A model generated the notes under the pieces. It was not told the DNA's origin and did not search any database. It saw only the letters and a program-made list of their open reading frames with translations. The translations under genes and the position numbers were made by a program. DNA of 64,000 nt, from assembly GCF_014529625.1 (NCBI RefSeq), contig NZ_CP076039.1, positions 3,100,001-3,164,000 of the forward strand. Reading direction: 5' to 3'. Shown here piece after piece: positions 41,129 to 50,093 of this stretch; the stretch's first letter is position 1, and each line of letters begins with the position of its first letter. Source of the DNA: Candidatus Pelagisphaera phototrophica. Its GTDB lineage: Bacteria; Verrucomicrobiota; Verrucomicrobiia; Opitutales; Opitutaceae.

Positions 41129-42961
41129 TCAACTCGCAATCTTTTTTCCAAATACAAACAATATCCCTAGGGTCATTAGCGGAAAGAGGACGAAGAACAA
41201 CCAGAGCGGCAATCCAAAGCCAATTGATAGATAGCCTAGAAAAGCGGATAGTGTCATCACCGTGAGAGAATAGACAACTTGGGTACTTACATGATCTATA
41301 TGGTCACAACCTGAAGCAATGGAAGACAATACAGTTGTATCGCTGACTGGACTACAGTGATCTCCGAATATCGCTCCATCCAGTATGGCAGCAGACGTGA
41401 GCCAAAATAATAGATGCGAATCGCTATCGTATGCTCCCAGGCTGTACGCGAGGGGTAAAACCACTGGAATTAGTATTCCCATAGTGCCAAAACTAGTGCC
41501 CGTCGCAAAAGCCATGCCTGAGGCGATAAAAAACGTCAACAATGGCAGGGTCCAAACCGGAAGTCGATCGCCTAGAAGGGAAATCAAATACTCGTCTGTA
41601 TTCAGTCCAGTTGTGCAGATCTCCTTCATGCTCCAAGCCATGATTAAAATAAAGGCCGCCATCCACAACGTGGGAATCGCTTGCCCATAAGCTTTTAATG
41701 CCTTTTTCGGAGCCAGCACCCTGCTGAACGCGGCCATCAATATCGCCAGTAGTCCACCGGTTATGGCAGCCAGTGCTAGAATCAGCATTGATCCTGCGTC
41801 TCCATAGGAGGGATTTGTGGCATATCCAAACGCCTCGCGCCAATCTGACATATCACCAAAAGAGAATTCTACACCGTCGCCAAGCATTCGATACCGGCCA
41901 AGCATTAGTATACCGAAAAAAATGGATAAGATTACCCATAGAATCGGAAAAACCGCATTGCGAGCCAAGTAACGCTGGCCGATCTCCGGTTCGAGGATTT
42001 TGTTGTTCTCTCTGACTATCAGTTGGGCACCCCCCCTAAGTACTTCGCCCGTCTCGTAAGCGCGTTTTTCCGCCTTGTACATGGGCCCAAAGTCCCGGTC
42101 GCTGATCGATGATATGACCAAGAATATCAATGTCCCCCAACAATAAAAGCGAAAGGGAACACTCTTGATAAATATCTCGTACCCGCCCTCCTCTAAGCCT
42201 AGCTCCCGCGACATTTGGGAAAATAGGAAAACCTCGAAGGCGATCCAGGTGGAAAGTATTGCCAATCCGGCAATAGGGGCGGTGGTTGAATCCACTAGAT
42301 AAGCTAGTTTCTCTCGGGAAATCTTCCAGCGATCGGTCAGTTTCCTCATCGTGGAGCCAACCACAATCGTGTTCGAGTAGTCATCGAAAAATATGATGAT
42401 ACCTGAGAGTATCGTTGCCAACTTGGCACTACGGCGACCCCGGGCGACGACGACCAGCTTTTCCGCCATTCCGTGAATACCGCCACTTCGATAAATCACA
42501 TGTATCATCCCCACCAGAGCGAAGAGGAAGACGAAGATGGAAATATTAAAACTATCAACGAGGTTCTTAATGACGAACGCGTTTATCGCGTTGGGCAGGA
42601 CAACAAACGGGTTCCATCCGTAAGTCAGAAAGGCTCCGGTCAAAAAAGCGGCAGTGAGGGCCACCACCAAGTTGCGGAAAAACAGAGCAGCGGCGATAGC
42701 TACAATGGGCGGAAGGACGCTAAACCATTGGCCGTTAAGGTCCTGGCCCTCAAATGATCTCTGAGGCAGCAGATAAAATACAATACAGGCGAGCCCGACC
42801 GAAACTGCAAAGCCGATAAGTCGCTTGGGATTTCTCAAAAGAGTCAGAGAATGACGCATTGGCAGGTGGAAAACTCGAATCGCAGAAACCAACTTAGGCG
42901 ATTGAACGTCCTGGACTTTGGAATTTAGGACAACTGAGCCTCGCTGATCTGATTGGGTCAA
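41129..42961 (-). CDS. NhaC-type Na+/H+ antiporter family protein
   Basis: A 610-residue NhaC-family membrane protein with about 13-14 helices. Signature blocks: SGIIIFFDDYSNTIVVGSTM, LAYLVDSTTAPIAGLAILST, FFIASGMAFATGTSFGTMGI and DGAIFGDHCSPVSDTTVLSS. About 35 N-terminal residues before MRHSLTLLRN are polar, and the true start may be that Met. Family members exchange sodium for protons or for organic ions. It is the last of three minus-strand genes (NCS2-like permease, LOG protein, NhaC), so it may supply the sodium gradient for purine uptake or carry a pathway product. Confidence 0.85.
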   Translation of the reverse strand: MTQSDQRGSVVLNSKVQDVQSPKLVSAIRVFHLPMRHSLTLLRNPKRLIGFAVSVGLACIVFYLLPQRSFEGQDLNGQWFSVLPPIVAIAAALFFRNLVVALTAAFLTGAFLTYGWNPFVVLPNAINAFVIKNLVDSFNISIFVFLFALVGMIHVIYRSGGIHGMAEKLVVVARGRRSAKLATILSGIIIFFDDYSNTIVVGSTMRKLTDRWKISREKLAYLVDSTTAPIAGLAILSTWIAFEVFLFSQMSRELGLEEGGYEIFIKSVPFRFYCWGTLIFLVISSISDRDFGPMYKAEKRAYETGEVLRGGAQLIVRENNKILEPEIGQRYLARNAVFPILWVILSIFFGILMLGRYRMLGDGVEFSFGDMSDWREAFGYATNPSYGDAGSMLILALAAITGGLLAILMAAFSRVLAPKKALKAYGQAIPTLWMAAFILIMAWSMKEICTTGLNTDEYLISLLGDRLPVWTLPLLTFFIASGMAFATGTSFGTMGILIPVVLPLAYSLGAYDSDSHLLFWLTSAAILDGAIFGDHCSPVSDTTVLSSIASGCDHIDHVSTQVVYSLTVMTLSAFLGYLSIGFGLPLWLFFVLFPLMTLGILFVFGKKIAS

Positions 42962-43053
42962 TAGAAACTACGTTTGCCCTTCGAGCCATAAAAGTGGAAT
43001 TTTCTTCTATACTTAAAGACAATCTAGATCCTATTTGCCTTAACATATAACCC

Positions 43054-44115
43054 CTACGCCTTTCCATTTAAGTTCCCTAAGTTATCAATCAGCCCGTCCA
43101 ATTCCGTTTCTACGGCAAAGAGGTTCGCATCTTTCCAGGGCTCGAGCAAAACGAGAAGACGGTCCCAATACCCGTCAGTCGATCCCGCCACCGGTCGATT
43201 GTAGATGATTATGCTCTTACCTTTCATCATAGGGTTTTCCGCAGCTTTTAGTATAAGCAAGGCGAACATTTCTTGCACCGTTCCAGCCCCGCCAGGGAAA
43301 ATGACGAACTTATCGGAGTTCTCGATCATGGCCTCCATCCTAGTGTAGATATCGGGAGTCAGCCAGAACGCGGAAAGCCCTTCCGGCAGCCCTTCCAGCT
43401 CTATAATATGCGGCACATTGGACCCCGCGACCCATCCCCCAGCTTCGGCAGCGCCCTTGACGACTTCTCCCATGACACCGGTTGTACCGGCTCCTGAAAC
43501 GCATCCCAGCTTGTTTTCGGCGAGAAGCCTGCCCAATTCGTAGCCTTCGCTCAGATACGATGGATTCTCCATCGAAGCGGAACAGAAAATGCATACGTTC
43601 GCTCGATAATCTTCCGGTCTCGGATTGCTGAACGAATCGCTGTGATTGGTCGTCACCTTTTCCCTTCCGACATCGGGCAGCCCTTCCACCCGGACCCGAT
43701 CTACGCACTTCAGCACTTCGCTGGGAGACTGGGCGATCAACAGAAATTGGCGATAATCTTGCCTAATGGCGCCGATTTCTTGCAGGTTGTCTAAAAGCTC
43801 GAGTAGCGGATCCCAGGAATCGTCCGTATTTAAAATCGAGGTCGCTTTGCCAAACAGATGCGGATCCAAGGTCTGGTAGCCTACGAATATGGATACGGCC
43901 TTAAACAAGTCTTCTAGAGATGCTCCTGGCATAAACACAAACGCATCGGACTCCTGTATCTTACGCTCGATGTTCGAAAGCGTTATCCTCTGATCTCCAT
44001 TGGAATTATAAATATCCCACCCGTTGGCGAAAAGGGTGTACAACATCCGCGCTCTAGATTCGCGATTGGCGTCGCACTCGCCTTCGACCGTTCCTGATAA
44101 TCTTACAATTGGCAT
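43054..44115 (-). CDS. Tandem LOG-domain nucleotide phosphoribohydrolase
   Basis: A 353-residue protein made of two LOG (lysine-decarboxylase-like Rossmann) halves. The C-terminal half (about 165-350) has the full active site: CIFCSAS, GCVSGAGTTGVMGEVVKGA, TRMEAMIENSDKFVIFPGGA and the P-G-G-x-G-T-x-x-E motif. The N-terminal half (about 1-155) aligns with it (SDAFVFMPGASLEDLFKAVS, then KATSILNTDDSWDPLLELLD) but lacks the catalytic Arg/Glu set. LOG enzymes release free bases from nucleoside 5'-monophosphates, so in this locus it would turn purine NMPs into bases. It sits 7 bp behind the NCS2-like permease gene. Confidence 0.75.
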   Translation of the reverse strand: MPIVRLSGTVEGECDANRESRARMLYTLFANGWDIYNSNGDQRITLSNIERKIQESDAFVFMPGASLEDLFKAVSIFVGYQTLDPHLFGKATSILNTDDSWDPLLELLDNLQEIGAIRQDYRQFLLIAQSPSEVLKCVDRVRVEGLPDVGREKVTTNHSDSFSNPRPEDYRANVCIFCSASMENPSYLSEGYELGRLLAENKLGCVSGAGTTGVMGEVVKGAAEAGGWVAGSNVPHIIELEGLPEGLSAFWLTPDIYTRMEAMIENSDKFVIFPGGAGTVQEMFALLILKAAENPMMKGKSIIIYNRPVAGSTDGYWDRLLVLLEPWKDANLFAVETELDGLIDNLGNLNGKA

Positions 44116-44122
44116 ATGTTCC

Positions 44123-45709
44123 TCAGCTATTCTCCCCCTCTAAATTGCAAGTCATTGCGAATTTGACTGCGACCAGTATGCCGGCCGCCGCTAAATACCC
44201 GAACGTCCACTCCCATGCCGGAGCAATGGATGTGGTGATGTCCCCATCCGTTATTTTAAAGGAATGAATGATACCTAGGGCCGATAGTCCAGCCGAAGCG
44301 ACGATCCATCGAATCGCATTCGAAAAATGCCTTTCTATCAAGGCAACCATGAACCCGCAAAGCAGAATGGACGCATAGAGCCAACCTTGCTCCAAGGCAA
44401 AGACGCCCTCCGCAAACAGATTCCCTCTGTCCGTCAGATTCGCCAATAGCTCGGAGCTGTATGGTTGGCCCTCTTGGCCGAATCCCACTGTTCCCAATAC
44501 GCGTTTTACGATCAATGCGCAAAATGCCCCAATGCCCGGAATCATTCCAACTATCACCGCTGGGGCGTGAGCGCGAGGGACTGCTTGAAAGGCCTGCGAT
44601 CCAATCGTAATCCCGATCCAAATGAGAATCGCCATCCCCGCCTCGATGGGTACGTATTCCGAGAGAAAACCCAGCGATCCCGTAAGGCAAAGCGCAGCCA
44701 TGAGAACCCCATTGATCAGGGAGTAGCCCGCCCGAGCACCAATCGCTTTCCAACCCGGATGCCCAATGTACAAAGTTGTCGGATACGGAGACCCCAGCGT
44801 TCCTGCAATGATTGTCCCCAGCCCATTAACGGCCAGCGACGACTTCGGCGGAAAGTCGTCTCCGGATGCGGCCGCCGACTCCAATGCCTGCATCGACCCA
44901 ACTACATTGATCAATCCCATCGGTATAATGACCGCGGCGAAGGACGCCATCTGTCCGATCGATAGAAAGGCCTCGAAGCCGAAGAACCACGGCAAATGAA
45001 GCCCGAAGTCCAAACTGGACTCTGAAATCCCGCCAATTGGGCTTTTGAAGCCCAGCCAGTGACTGAGCCAAGCGATCAGTATGCCCACAGACAAAACGAT
45101 TAAACCGCCTGGAATCCCAAAACGCACCCGATCGCTTCCATAATAGAAATACAAAGTGAGAAACAAGGTCGGCAAACCAATCAAAGGAAACTCGTACGCT
45201 CGAAACGCATAGTCCGCCGCGATAAAGAAAATTCCAACAACACCCAAAGCGCTGAGCAAAGCCGCTCGCGGGGCCACTCGGCGAATGAGAGGGACGAAAT
45301 ACGAACCGATCAGCTCGATTATGCCAGACCCCACGCAAGCGAGGATTCCCGCTATCCAAGCTAGATGATTCGCCTCTTCAGCACTCGCCCCATTGGTTAA
45401 CGCAATCTGCTTGGCCGGCAGCATTACATAAAAAGTATAGAAGAAGATCGGTAGCAGATTTATTCCATATGGCAAAGCGCAAATATCGTCGCGTCCAAGA
45501 CGTTTTGCGAGCGAGCGAGCTTGCCAAGCGTAGAATAGGTTGCCGAACAGAAGCCCCATGGCCATCCCTGGCAAAACTCGAGTTGCGATCAACTCGGTTG
45601 AAAATCCCAGTACGGACTGGGAAAGGCTAATGATAAGAAGGAAATTGATCAGGTTGTTCAGACCTAGTCCGAAAAAGCCGTCCCAATCTCCTTTCTCTAT
45701 CCATTTCAT
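44123..45709 (-). CDS. NCS2-like permease (xanthine/uracil permease superfamily)
   Basis: A 528-residue carrier with about 13-14 membrane helices beginning MKWIEKGDWDGFFGLGLNNL. Further conserved segments: VLPGMAMGLLFGNLFYAWQA, RDDICALPYGINLLPIFFY, MGLINVVGSMQALESAAASG, SLAVNGLGTIIAGTLGSPYP, TTLYIGHPGWKAIGARAGYS and MAILIWIGITIGSQAFQAVP. It is paralogous to the divergent gene at 45860. In this purine locus it probably imports a nucleobase or a degradation intermediate. The 150-bp gap to the divergent permease should contain promoters for both directions. Confidence 0.85.
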   Translation of the reverse strand: MKWIEKGDWDGFFGLGLNNLINFLLIISLSQSVLGFSTELIATRVLPGMAMGLLFGNLFYAWQARSLAKRLGRDDICALPYGINLLPIFFYTFYVMLPAKQIALTNGASAEEANHLAWIAGILACVGSGIIELIGSYFVPLIRRVAPRAALLSALGVVGIFFIAADYAFRAYEFPLIGLPTLFLTLYFYYGSDRVRFGIPGGLIVLSVGILIAWLSHWLGFKSPIGGISESSLDFGLHLPWFFGFEAFLSIGQMASFAAVIIPMGLINVVGSMQALESAAASGDDFPPKSSLAVNGLGTIIAGTLGSPYPTTLYIGHPGWKAIGARAGYSLINGVLMAALCLTGSLGFLSEYVPIEAGMAILIWIGITIGSQAFQAVPRAHAPAVIVGMIPGIGAFCALIVKRVLGTVGFGQEGQPYSSELLANLTDRGNLFAEGVFALEQGWLYASILLCGFMVALIERHFSNAIRWIVASAGLSALGIIHSFKITDGDITTSIAPAWEWTFGYLAAAGILVAVKFAMTCNLEGENS

Positions 45710-45859
45710 CGGTTCTTTTCACCAGCAAAGTTCGGGCCAAATCTCCCAATCGCTCGATTTCGCAACGAGAGGTTCCACCGGCGCTCCATTAGCACCGAGG
45801 TCTCAGTGCGAACGCTCATTATTCGCATCCTAAGGACACTGAGCGCGGAACTTGCTTTA

Positions 45860-47458
45860 ATGTGCGAAGTGAAACGTTTCGTAAGAGGAGACATCGATGG
45901 TTTCTTTGCCCTGGGCCTGGATAACTTGGTGATGCTCATCCTCATGAGCAACCTATGCCAAGGATTCCTAGGGTTCTCGCCAGAATTGTTCTTCGGAACG
46001 ATCCTCCCCGCATCCGCCGTAGGACTTGCGATCGGCAACGTCTACTATTGGCGCCAAGCCCTCCGACTGGCGGAGCGCGAAAACCGTCACGATGTCTGCG
46101 CCCTTCCTTACGGAACAAGCATTCTCACCATTATTGCATTCGTTTTCCTGGCTATGTTCCCGGCCCAGCAAATGGCCCTCGCGGAAGGATTGAGCAAGGA
46201 GGAGGCCGACCTCGTCGCCTGGCGAGCGGGACTGCTGGCCTGCTTCGGTTCGGGTCTGATCGAATTCTTCGGATCGTTCATCGTGTACAAGCTCAGAGAC
46301 TTTACTCCGCGGGCCGCGTTGCTTTCGACCCTAGCGGGTATCGGCTTCGCTTTTATCGCGCTCGACTTCGTATTTCGCAGCTACGCCTTTCCACTGATCG
46401 GACTTACCACGCTCGGGCTAACTATTATCGTGTATTATGGCGGCGTCCGCTTGAAATTCGGTCTGCCAGCAGGATTGGTCACTCTATTTCTCGGGACGGC
46501 GATCGCCTGGGGCCTTTTCTATGCGGGAGAGCCAAGCGTCGTTGCCAAGACGCCTTTTCAAACAAGCGCCTTGGGACTATACATCCCCCTACCGATCGTC
46601 GGCGATCTCTGGGCAGCTTTCGAAATGGCGCCGCGCCTCCTCCCCGTCCTCGCCCCGCTCGGCATCATACACCTCGTTCTTTCCTTGCAGATAATCGAAT
46701 CGGCCGATGCCGCAGGCGATCGCTACCCTGCCAGGTCTTCGTTGGCTATGAATGGCTTAGGGACCGTCGGAGCGGCCCTTTTCGGCTCGCCGTTCCCAAC
46801 ATCCCTCTACATTGGCCACCCAGGGTGGAAAGCGCTCGGGGCGCGAGCCGGCTATTCAGTTTTGAATGCCCTATTCATCGGTGCAGTATGCTTGTCCGGT
46901 ACCGCGAGCATACTCTTTTACTTCATTCCAATTGAAGCAGGCATGGCGATTCTCATTTGGATTGGCGTTTCAATGATGTCTCAGGCCTTTGAAGTTACCC
47001 AAAAAAAGCATGTACCGGCTGTAGTGTTTGGGATAATACCGGTTGTCGGTGCCTACGGGGCACTCATTCTAAAACACGGCCTCGCCACCGCAGGGACTGT
47101 GGCGCAGACCAGCTTTTTCAACGAAACCGTCTTGCGCGTTATGGAGAAAAGTCGAACGTTTTTCGGGACCGGAGCCTTCGCCATCGAGCAGGGCTATGTA
47201 TACACTTCCCTCATCCTGTCCGCTGCCACAGTCTTTGTTATCGAAAAGAAATTCCATTATGCTGCGCTTTGGTTTTTAGCCGCCGCAATCGGATCCGCCA
47301 CCGGGCTCATGCACCAGTACGAGCTCGCGTTCGCCGACTCCGTTTCCAAGCTGGATATCGATCTAAACCAATGGTTTTGGTCCTACTTAACGATATCCGC
47401 CCTCCTCTGGGCCACTCCTTTGATCACTACCGAAAAACAGCCCGAACACCTTTTATGA
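45860..47458 (+). CDS. NCS2-like permease, divergent paralogue
   Basis: A 532-residue carrier paralogous to the neighbouring permease: DIDGFFALGLDNLVMLILMS, RHDVCALPYGTSILTIIAFV, ESADAAGDRYPARSSLAMNG and FPTSLYIGHPGWKALGARAG. The ATG at 45860 matches the paralogue's start; a GTG 54 bases upstream adds an unmatched extension. It overlaps the adenosine deaminase gene by 4 bases (ATGA), implying co-expression and suggesting adenine- or hypoxanthine-type substrates. Two similar permeases side by side suggest division of substrates. Confidence 0.85.
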   Translation: MCEVKRFVRGDIDGFFALGLDNLVMLILMSNLCQGFLGFSPELFFGTILPASAVGLAIGNVYYWRQALRLAERENRHDVCALPYGTSILTIIAFVFLAMFPAQQMALAEGLSKEEADLVAWRAGLLACFGSGLIEFFGSFIVYKLRDFTPRAALLSTLAGIGFAFIALDFVFRSYAFPLIGLTTLGLTIIVYYGGVRLKFGLPAGLVTLFLGTAIAWGLFYAGEPSVVAKTPFQTSALGLYIPLPIVGDLWAAFEMAPRLLPVLAPLGIIHLVLSLQIIESADAAGDRYPARSSLAMNGLGTVGAALFGSPFPTSLYIGHPGWKALGARAGYSVLNALFIGAVCLSGTASILFYFIPIEAGMAILIWIGVSMMSQAFEVTQKKHVPAVVFGIIPVVGAYGALILKHGLATAGTVAQTSFFNETVLRVMEKSRTFFGTGAFAIEQGYVYTSLILSAATVFVIEKKFHYAALWFLAAAIGSATGLMHQYELAFADSVSKLDIDLNQWFWSYLTISALLWATPLITTEKQPEHLL

Positions 47459-48465
47459 AACGCCAATCCCAACTGAACGCATTCCTCCAATCGCTCCCGA
47501 AAGCAGAGCACCACCTTCACATCGAGGGAGCTTGTCCTTGGGAAATCATGACGCAATCCGACCCTCAGCAGTTCGATACCCCTCCTCCATCCTGGTCCGA
47601 AGACTACCGTTTTAAGACCTTCGACGACTTCGAGCAGTTGATTTTCAAGTACGTCGTTCCGTGGATGACGAACCCCGAACGCTATGCCCAGACAGTCGAG
47701 GAACTCTTCAAGGTTCGCCGTGCCGAGAACACTCGTTACATGGAATTCAGCTTCGCCGGGATCGCTCTGGAATTCACCGGTCTCTCCGCTCGCGAAATCG
47801 CGAAATCCATCAAGGCAGTCGTGCCTGAAGATATAGAAGCACGGCTTTATATCGGTCTACATCATGGGGGATTCTCCAAAAATCAAGATCGCTATTTGAG
47901 CGAGATATTGGATACGCCGGAAATCGACGGAATCGATTTGCACGGCCCAGAGGAATTCCCCCTGCAGGATTGGTCGAAGGAGTTTTGGAAAGCAGCCAAA
48001 TCCGCCGGAAAAGCACTCAAAGCTCACGCTGGAGAACTCTCGGGACCGAGCTCCGTCAGAGAAGCGATCGAGGACCTTGGGGTCACCAAAATTCAACATG
48101 GAATCAACGCGGTCAAAGACCCAGGCGTTCTCGATCTCGCCGTTCAATCCGGAGCTAGTTTCGACATCTGTCCAATCAGCAACGTAAAACTCCAAAACGT
48201 ATCCCAGATGTCGGCCCATCCCCTTTTCGAAATCGAAGCCGCTGGTATTCCCTGCACCCTAAATACAGATGATCCGTTCATTTTCGGCAACACGTTGACT
48301 GATGACTACCTGGCCGTCGCCCAGGGTTTGAATGCCACGCCTGAACAACTCGCTCAGTTTGCCAGGAATAGCTTTACAACCGCTGACCTTCCGGATCACG
48401 CAAAGAAAGAGGCGATAGCGGAAATCGATACCCGGCTGCAAACCCATCTCGAGCGCTCCCACTAA
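47455..48465 (+). CDS. add: Adenosine deaminase-family enzyme
   Basis: A 336-residue ADA-fold enzyme: LPKAEHHLHIEGACPWEIM (zinc-binding H-x-H), VRRAENTRYMEFSFAGIAL, IDGIDLHGPEEFP, ALKAHAGELSGPSSVREAIE (zinc His and catalytic Glu), FDICPISNVKLQNVSQMSAH and PCTLNTDDPFIFGNTLTDDY (zinc and catalytic Asp). It deaminates adenosine, or adenine as in the closely related adenine deaminases of this fold, which cannot be told apart here. Translationally coupled to the permease. Product inosine or hypoxanthine enters the PNP/XDH route. Confidence 0.88.
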   Translation: MKRQSQLNAFLQSLPKAEHHLHIEGACPWEIMTQSDPQQFDTPPPSWSEDYRFKTFDDFEQLIFKYVVPWMTNPERYAQTVEELFKVRRAENTRYMEFSFAGIALEFTGLSAREIAKSIKAVVPEDIEARLYIGLHHGGFSKNQDRYLSEILDTPEIDGIDLHGPEEFPLQDWSKEFWKAAKSAGKALKAHAGELSGPSSVREAIEDLGVTKIQHGINAVKDPGVLDLAVQSGASFDICPISNVKLQNVSQMSAHPLFEIEAAGIPCTLNTDDPFIFGNTLTDDYLAVAQGLNATPEQLAQFARNSFTTADLPDHAKKEAIAEIDTRLQTHLERSH

Positions 48466-48622
48466 ATCGCGCCCCGGCTGGCAAAAGGCGTCTCAATCCC
48501 TTCAGCCGGAGGTCCAAGTAGACTCGCCGGTGCTTTCAGATTGCTCGCTGGCGAACGCAGCCACGTAGCCTCCAATCCCGGCTGATAGAACGCCTCCTAT
48601 CAGTTGCCTCCCCAAAGACAGC

Positions 48623-49444
48623 CTACCAGTTAGAAACCAAATAGGTCGTTGTCTTGGCGGATGAGTAAGCGGCGATCGGACCGTAGGTCAGATAGTCGTC
48701 GCTTGGCGTCGCCTGGGCTAAGTTGCTTCCCGATCGCACTACTAGAAACGGCGTCCCAAAGTGTCCGCACACCAATGCGAAGGTTGCGGATTCCATTTCC
48801 ATGATGTCCACATTCATCGATCGCAACACGTCGATACGACTTTGTGGCACTCCAAAAAAGTCCCCTGAAGTAACCCGACCAGGACCGATTTTCACGCTAT
48901 AGCTTTCTCCATCTACTTCTACCGAGTGCTTCTCATAAGTCTCTATCAGTTTCAGGGCTTTAGCATGCATTTCAGAGGGTATCCCGAAATCGTTATCCAA
49001 GAGCGGAGCCTCATTGGGAACGGAAGGTGGCTGCAGGCCTGCCATAGTAATACCGGCCTCGCCCAAGCTTCCGTAGTCGTGGAGAAAAACGCTCGTTGGC
49101 AGAATAACGTCTCCCGTTCTGAGTTGGGGATTTATGCGAGCGCCGGTCCCTGTCATAAAGGCTGCATCCGGCTTGAACTCTTGCAGGAACAAAGCTGTTA
49201 CCATTCCCGTGTAGGATTTTCCAACGCCGGTCAATGACACGACAACCAGATTTTCTCCCAGTCTCCCTTCAAAATATTCCAATCCAGCCAGCTCCCCTCT
49301 TTCGCGATCAGCCAAGGCCGCGATGATAGATTTGGTCTCCTGAGGCACCGCCCCAAGAACCAAATAAAGAGGCTCTCGATCGTCAGCTGCTAGCGTCGTC
49401 ATGAAACCGAAAAAAAAGGATGCGATTAGCGAGGCGCGAATCAT
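48623..49444 (-). CDS. Exported MTAN-like nucleosidase/phosphorylase-fold protein
   Basis: A 273-residue protein with a signal peptide (MIRASLIASFFFGFMTTLAA). The body is the MTA/SAH-nucleosidase branch of the phosphorylase superfamily: LYLVLGAVPQETKSIIAAL, VVVSLTGVGKSYTGMVTALF, PDAAFMTGTGARINPQLRTG, VTSGDFFGVPQ and MEMESATFALVCGHFGTPFL (ribose-contacting Glu). Where MTAN has a catalytic S-D the sequence reads S-N (VVRSGSNLAQA), as in phosphorylases for 6-oxopurines. It is the second exported protein of this fold in the locus and lies alone on the minus strand between adenosine deaminase and the VOC gene. Confidence 0.7.
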   Translation of the reverse strand: MIRASLIASFFFGFMTTLAADDREPLYLVLGAVPQETKSIIAALADRERGELAGLEYFEGRLGENLVVVSLTGVGKSYTGMVTALFLQEFKPDAAFMTGTGARINPQLRTGDVILPTSVFLHDYGSLGEAGITMAGLQPPSVPNEAPLLDNDFGIPSEMHAKALKLIETYEKHSVEVDGESYSVKIGPGRVTSGDFFGVPQSRIDVLRSMNVDIMEMESATFALVCGHFGTPFLVVRSGSNLAQATPSDDYLTYGPIAAYSSAKTTTYLVSNW

Positions 49445-49537
49445 GACCGCCCTACAGCATTAGCCCTGCCAATGTGGCTAGATCTTGGCAAAAGGGATTC
49501 GATTGCAGACCCAACCAAGATCGGTCTCACTTGACCT

Positions 49538-49942
49538 ATGCCCGACAATGCTCAACTGGACATATTCCAATTCGCCTTGCTAGTCTCTGATTATGACGAA
49601 GCTATCCACTACTACACCGAAGTTCTCGGATTCGACCTTATTGAGGATACCGATCTGGGCAGTGGCAAACGATGGGTGCGCGTCGCCCCCGCAGGATCCA
49701 GTTGCTCTTTGCTATTGGCAAAAGCTAAAAACGAGAATCAGGCCCGATACATCGGAAATCAGACTGGCGGACGGGTTTTCCTGTTTATGCGTACCGACGA
49801 TTTTCAGAACGTCTATCGGAGCTACAGGAAAAAGAACGTACGCTTCGTGGAAGAACCTCGCGATGAAGCCTTCGGACAGGTCGTCGTGTTCGAAGATCTG
49901 TATGGAAACTTGTGGGACTTGATCGGGGAAAAGAAAACGTAA
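49538..49942 (+). CDS. VOC (glyoxalase/bleomycin-resistance) family protein
   Basis: A 134-residue single VOC domain: FQFALLVSDYDEAIHYYTEV, LGFDLIEDTDLGSGKRWVRV, and VVVFEDLYGNLWDLIGEKKT with the terminal metal-ligand-type Glu/Asp region. The first ligand position (F-A-L-L) lacks the common His, so metal binding may be altered. Such domains act on small molecules with vicinal oxygens or bind antibiotics; the role here is unclear. It is co-directional with the guanine deaminase operon, 151 bp upstream. Confidence 0.75.
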   Translation: MPDNAQLDIFQFALLVSDYDEAIHYYTEVLGFDLIEDTDLGSGKRWVRVAPAGSSCSLLLAKAKNENQARYIGNQTGGRVFLFMRTDDFQNVYRSYRKKNVRFVEEPRDEAFGQVVVFEDLYGNLWDLIGEKKT

Positions 49943-50093
49943 AGCCGTTTGCGCCTGCCGCGACTTTTCTTCTTCGGTTCGCCACTCTGCTCAAAAATCC
50001 ACCCCAAGGGGCGGGGCAAAGCAAAAAAGGGCGCTCAATTTCGATCAACCTCCGCTGACGGCCGGCGTATCGAACTTGGCGCCGTTATAGCTA

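Noticed and set aside
42962..43053. Purine riboswitch before the NCS2/LOG/NhaC or guaD transcription units
   Set aside because: No three-way-junction layout or conserved core sequence was visible in the short gaps.
45955..46935. A 326-residue frame overlapping the second NCS2-like permease
   Set aside because: Arg/Pro-rich shadow translation of a clearly conserved membrane transporter in another frame.
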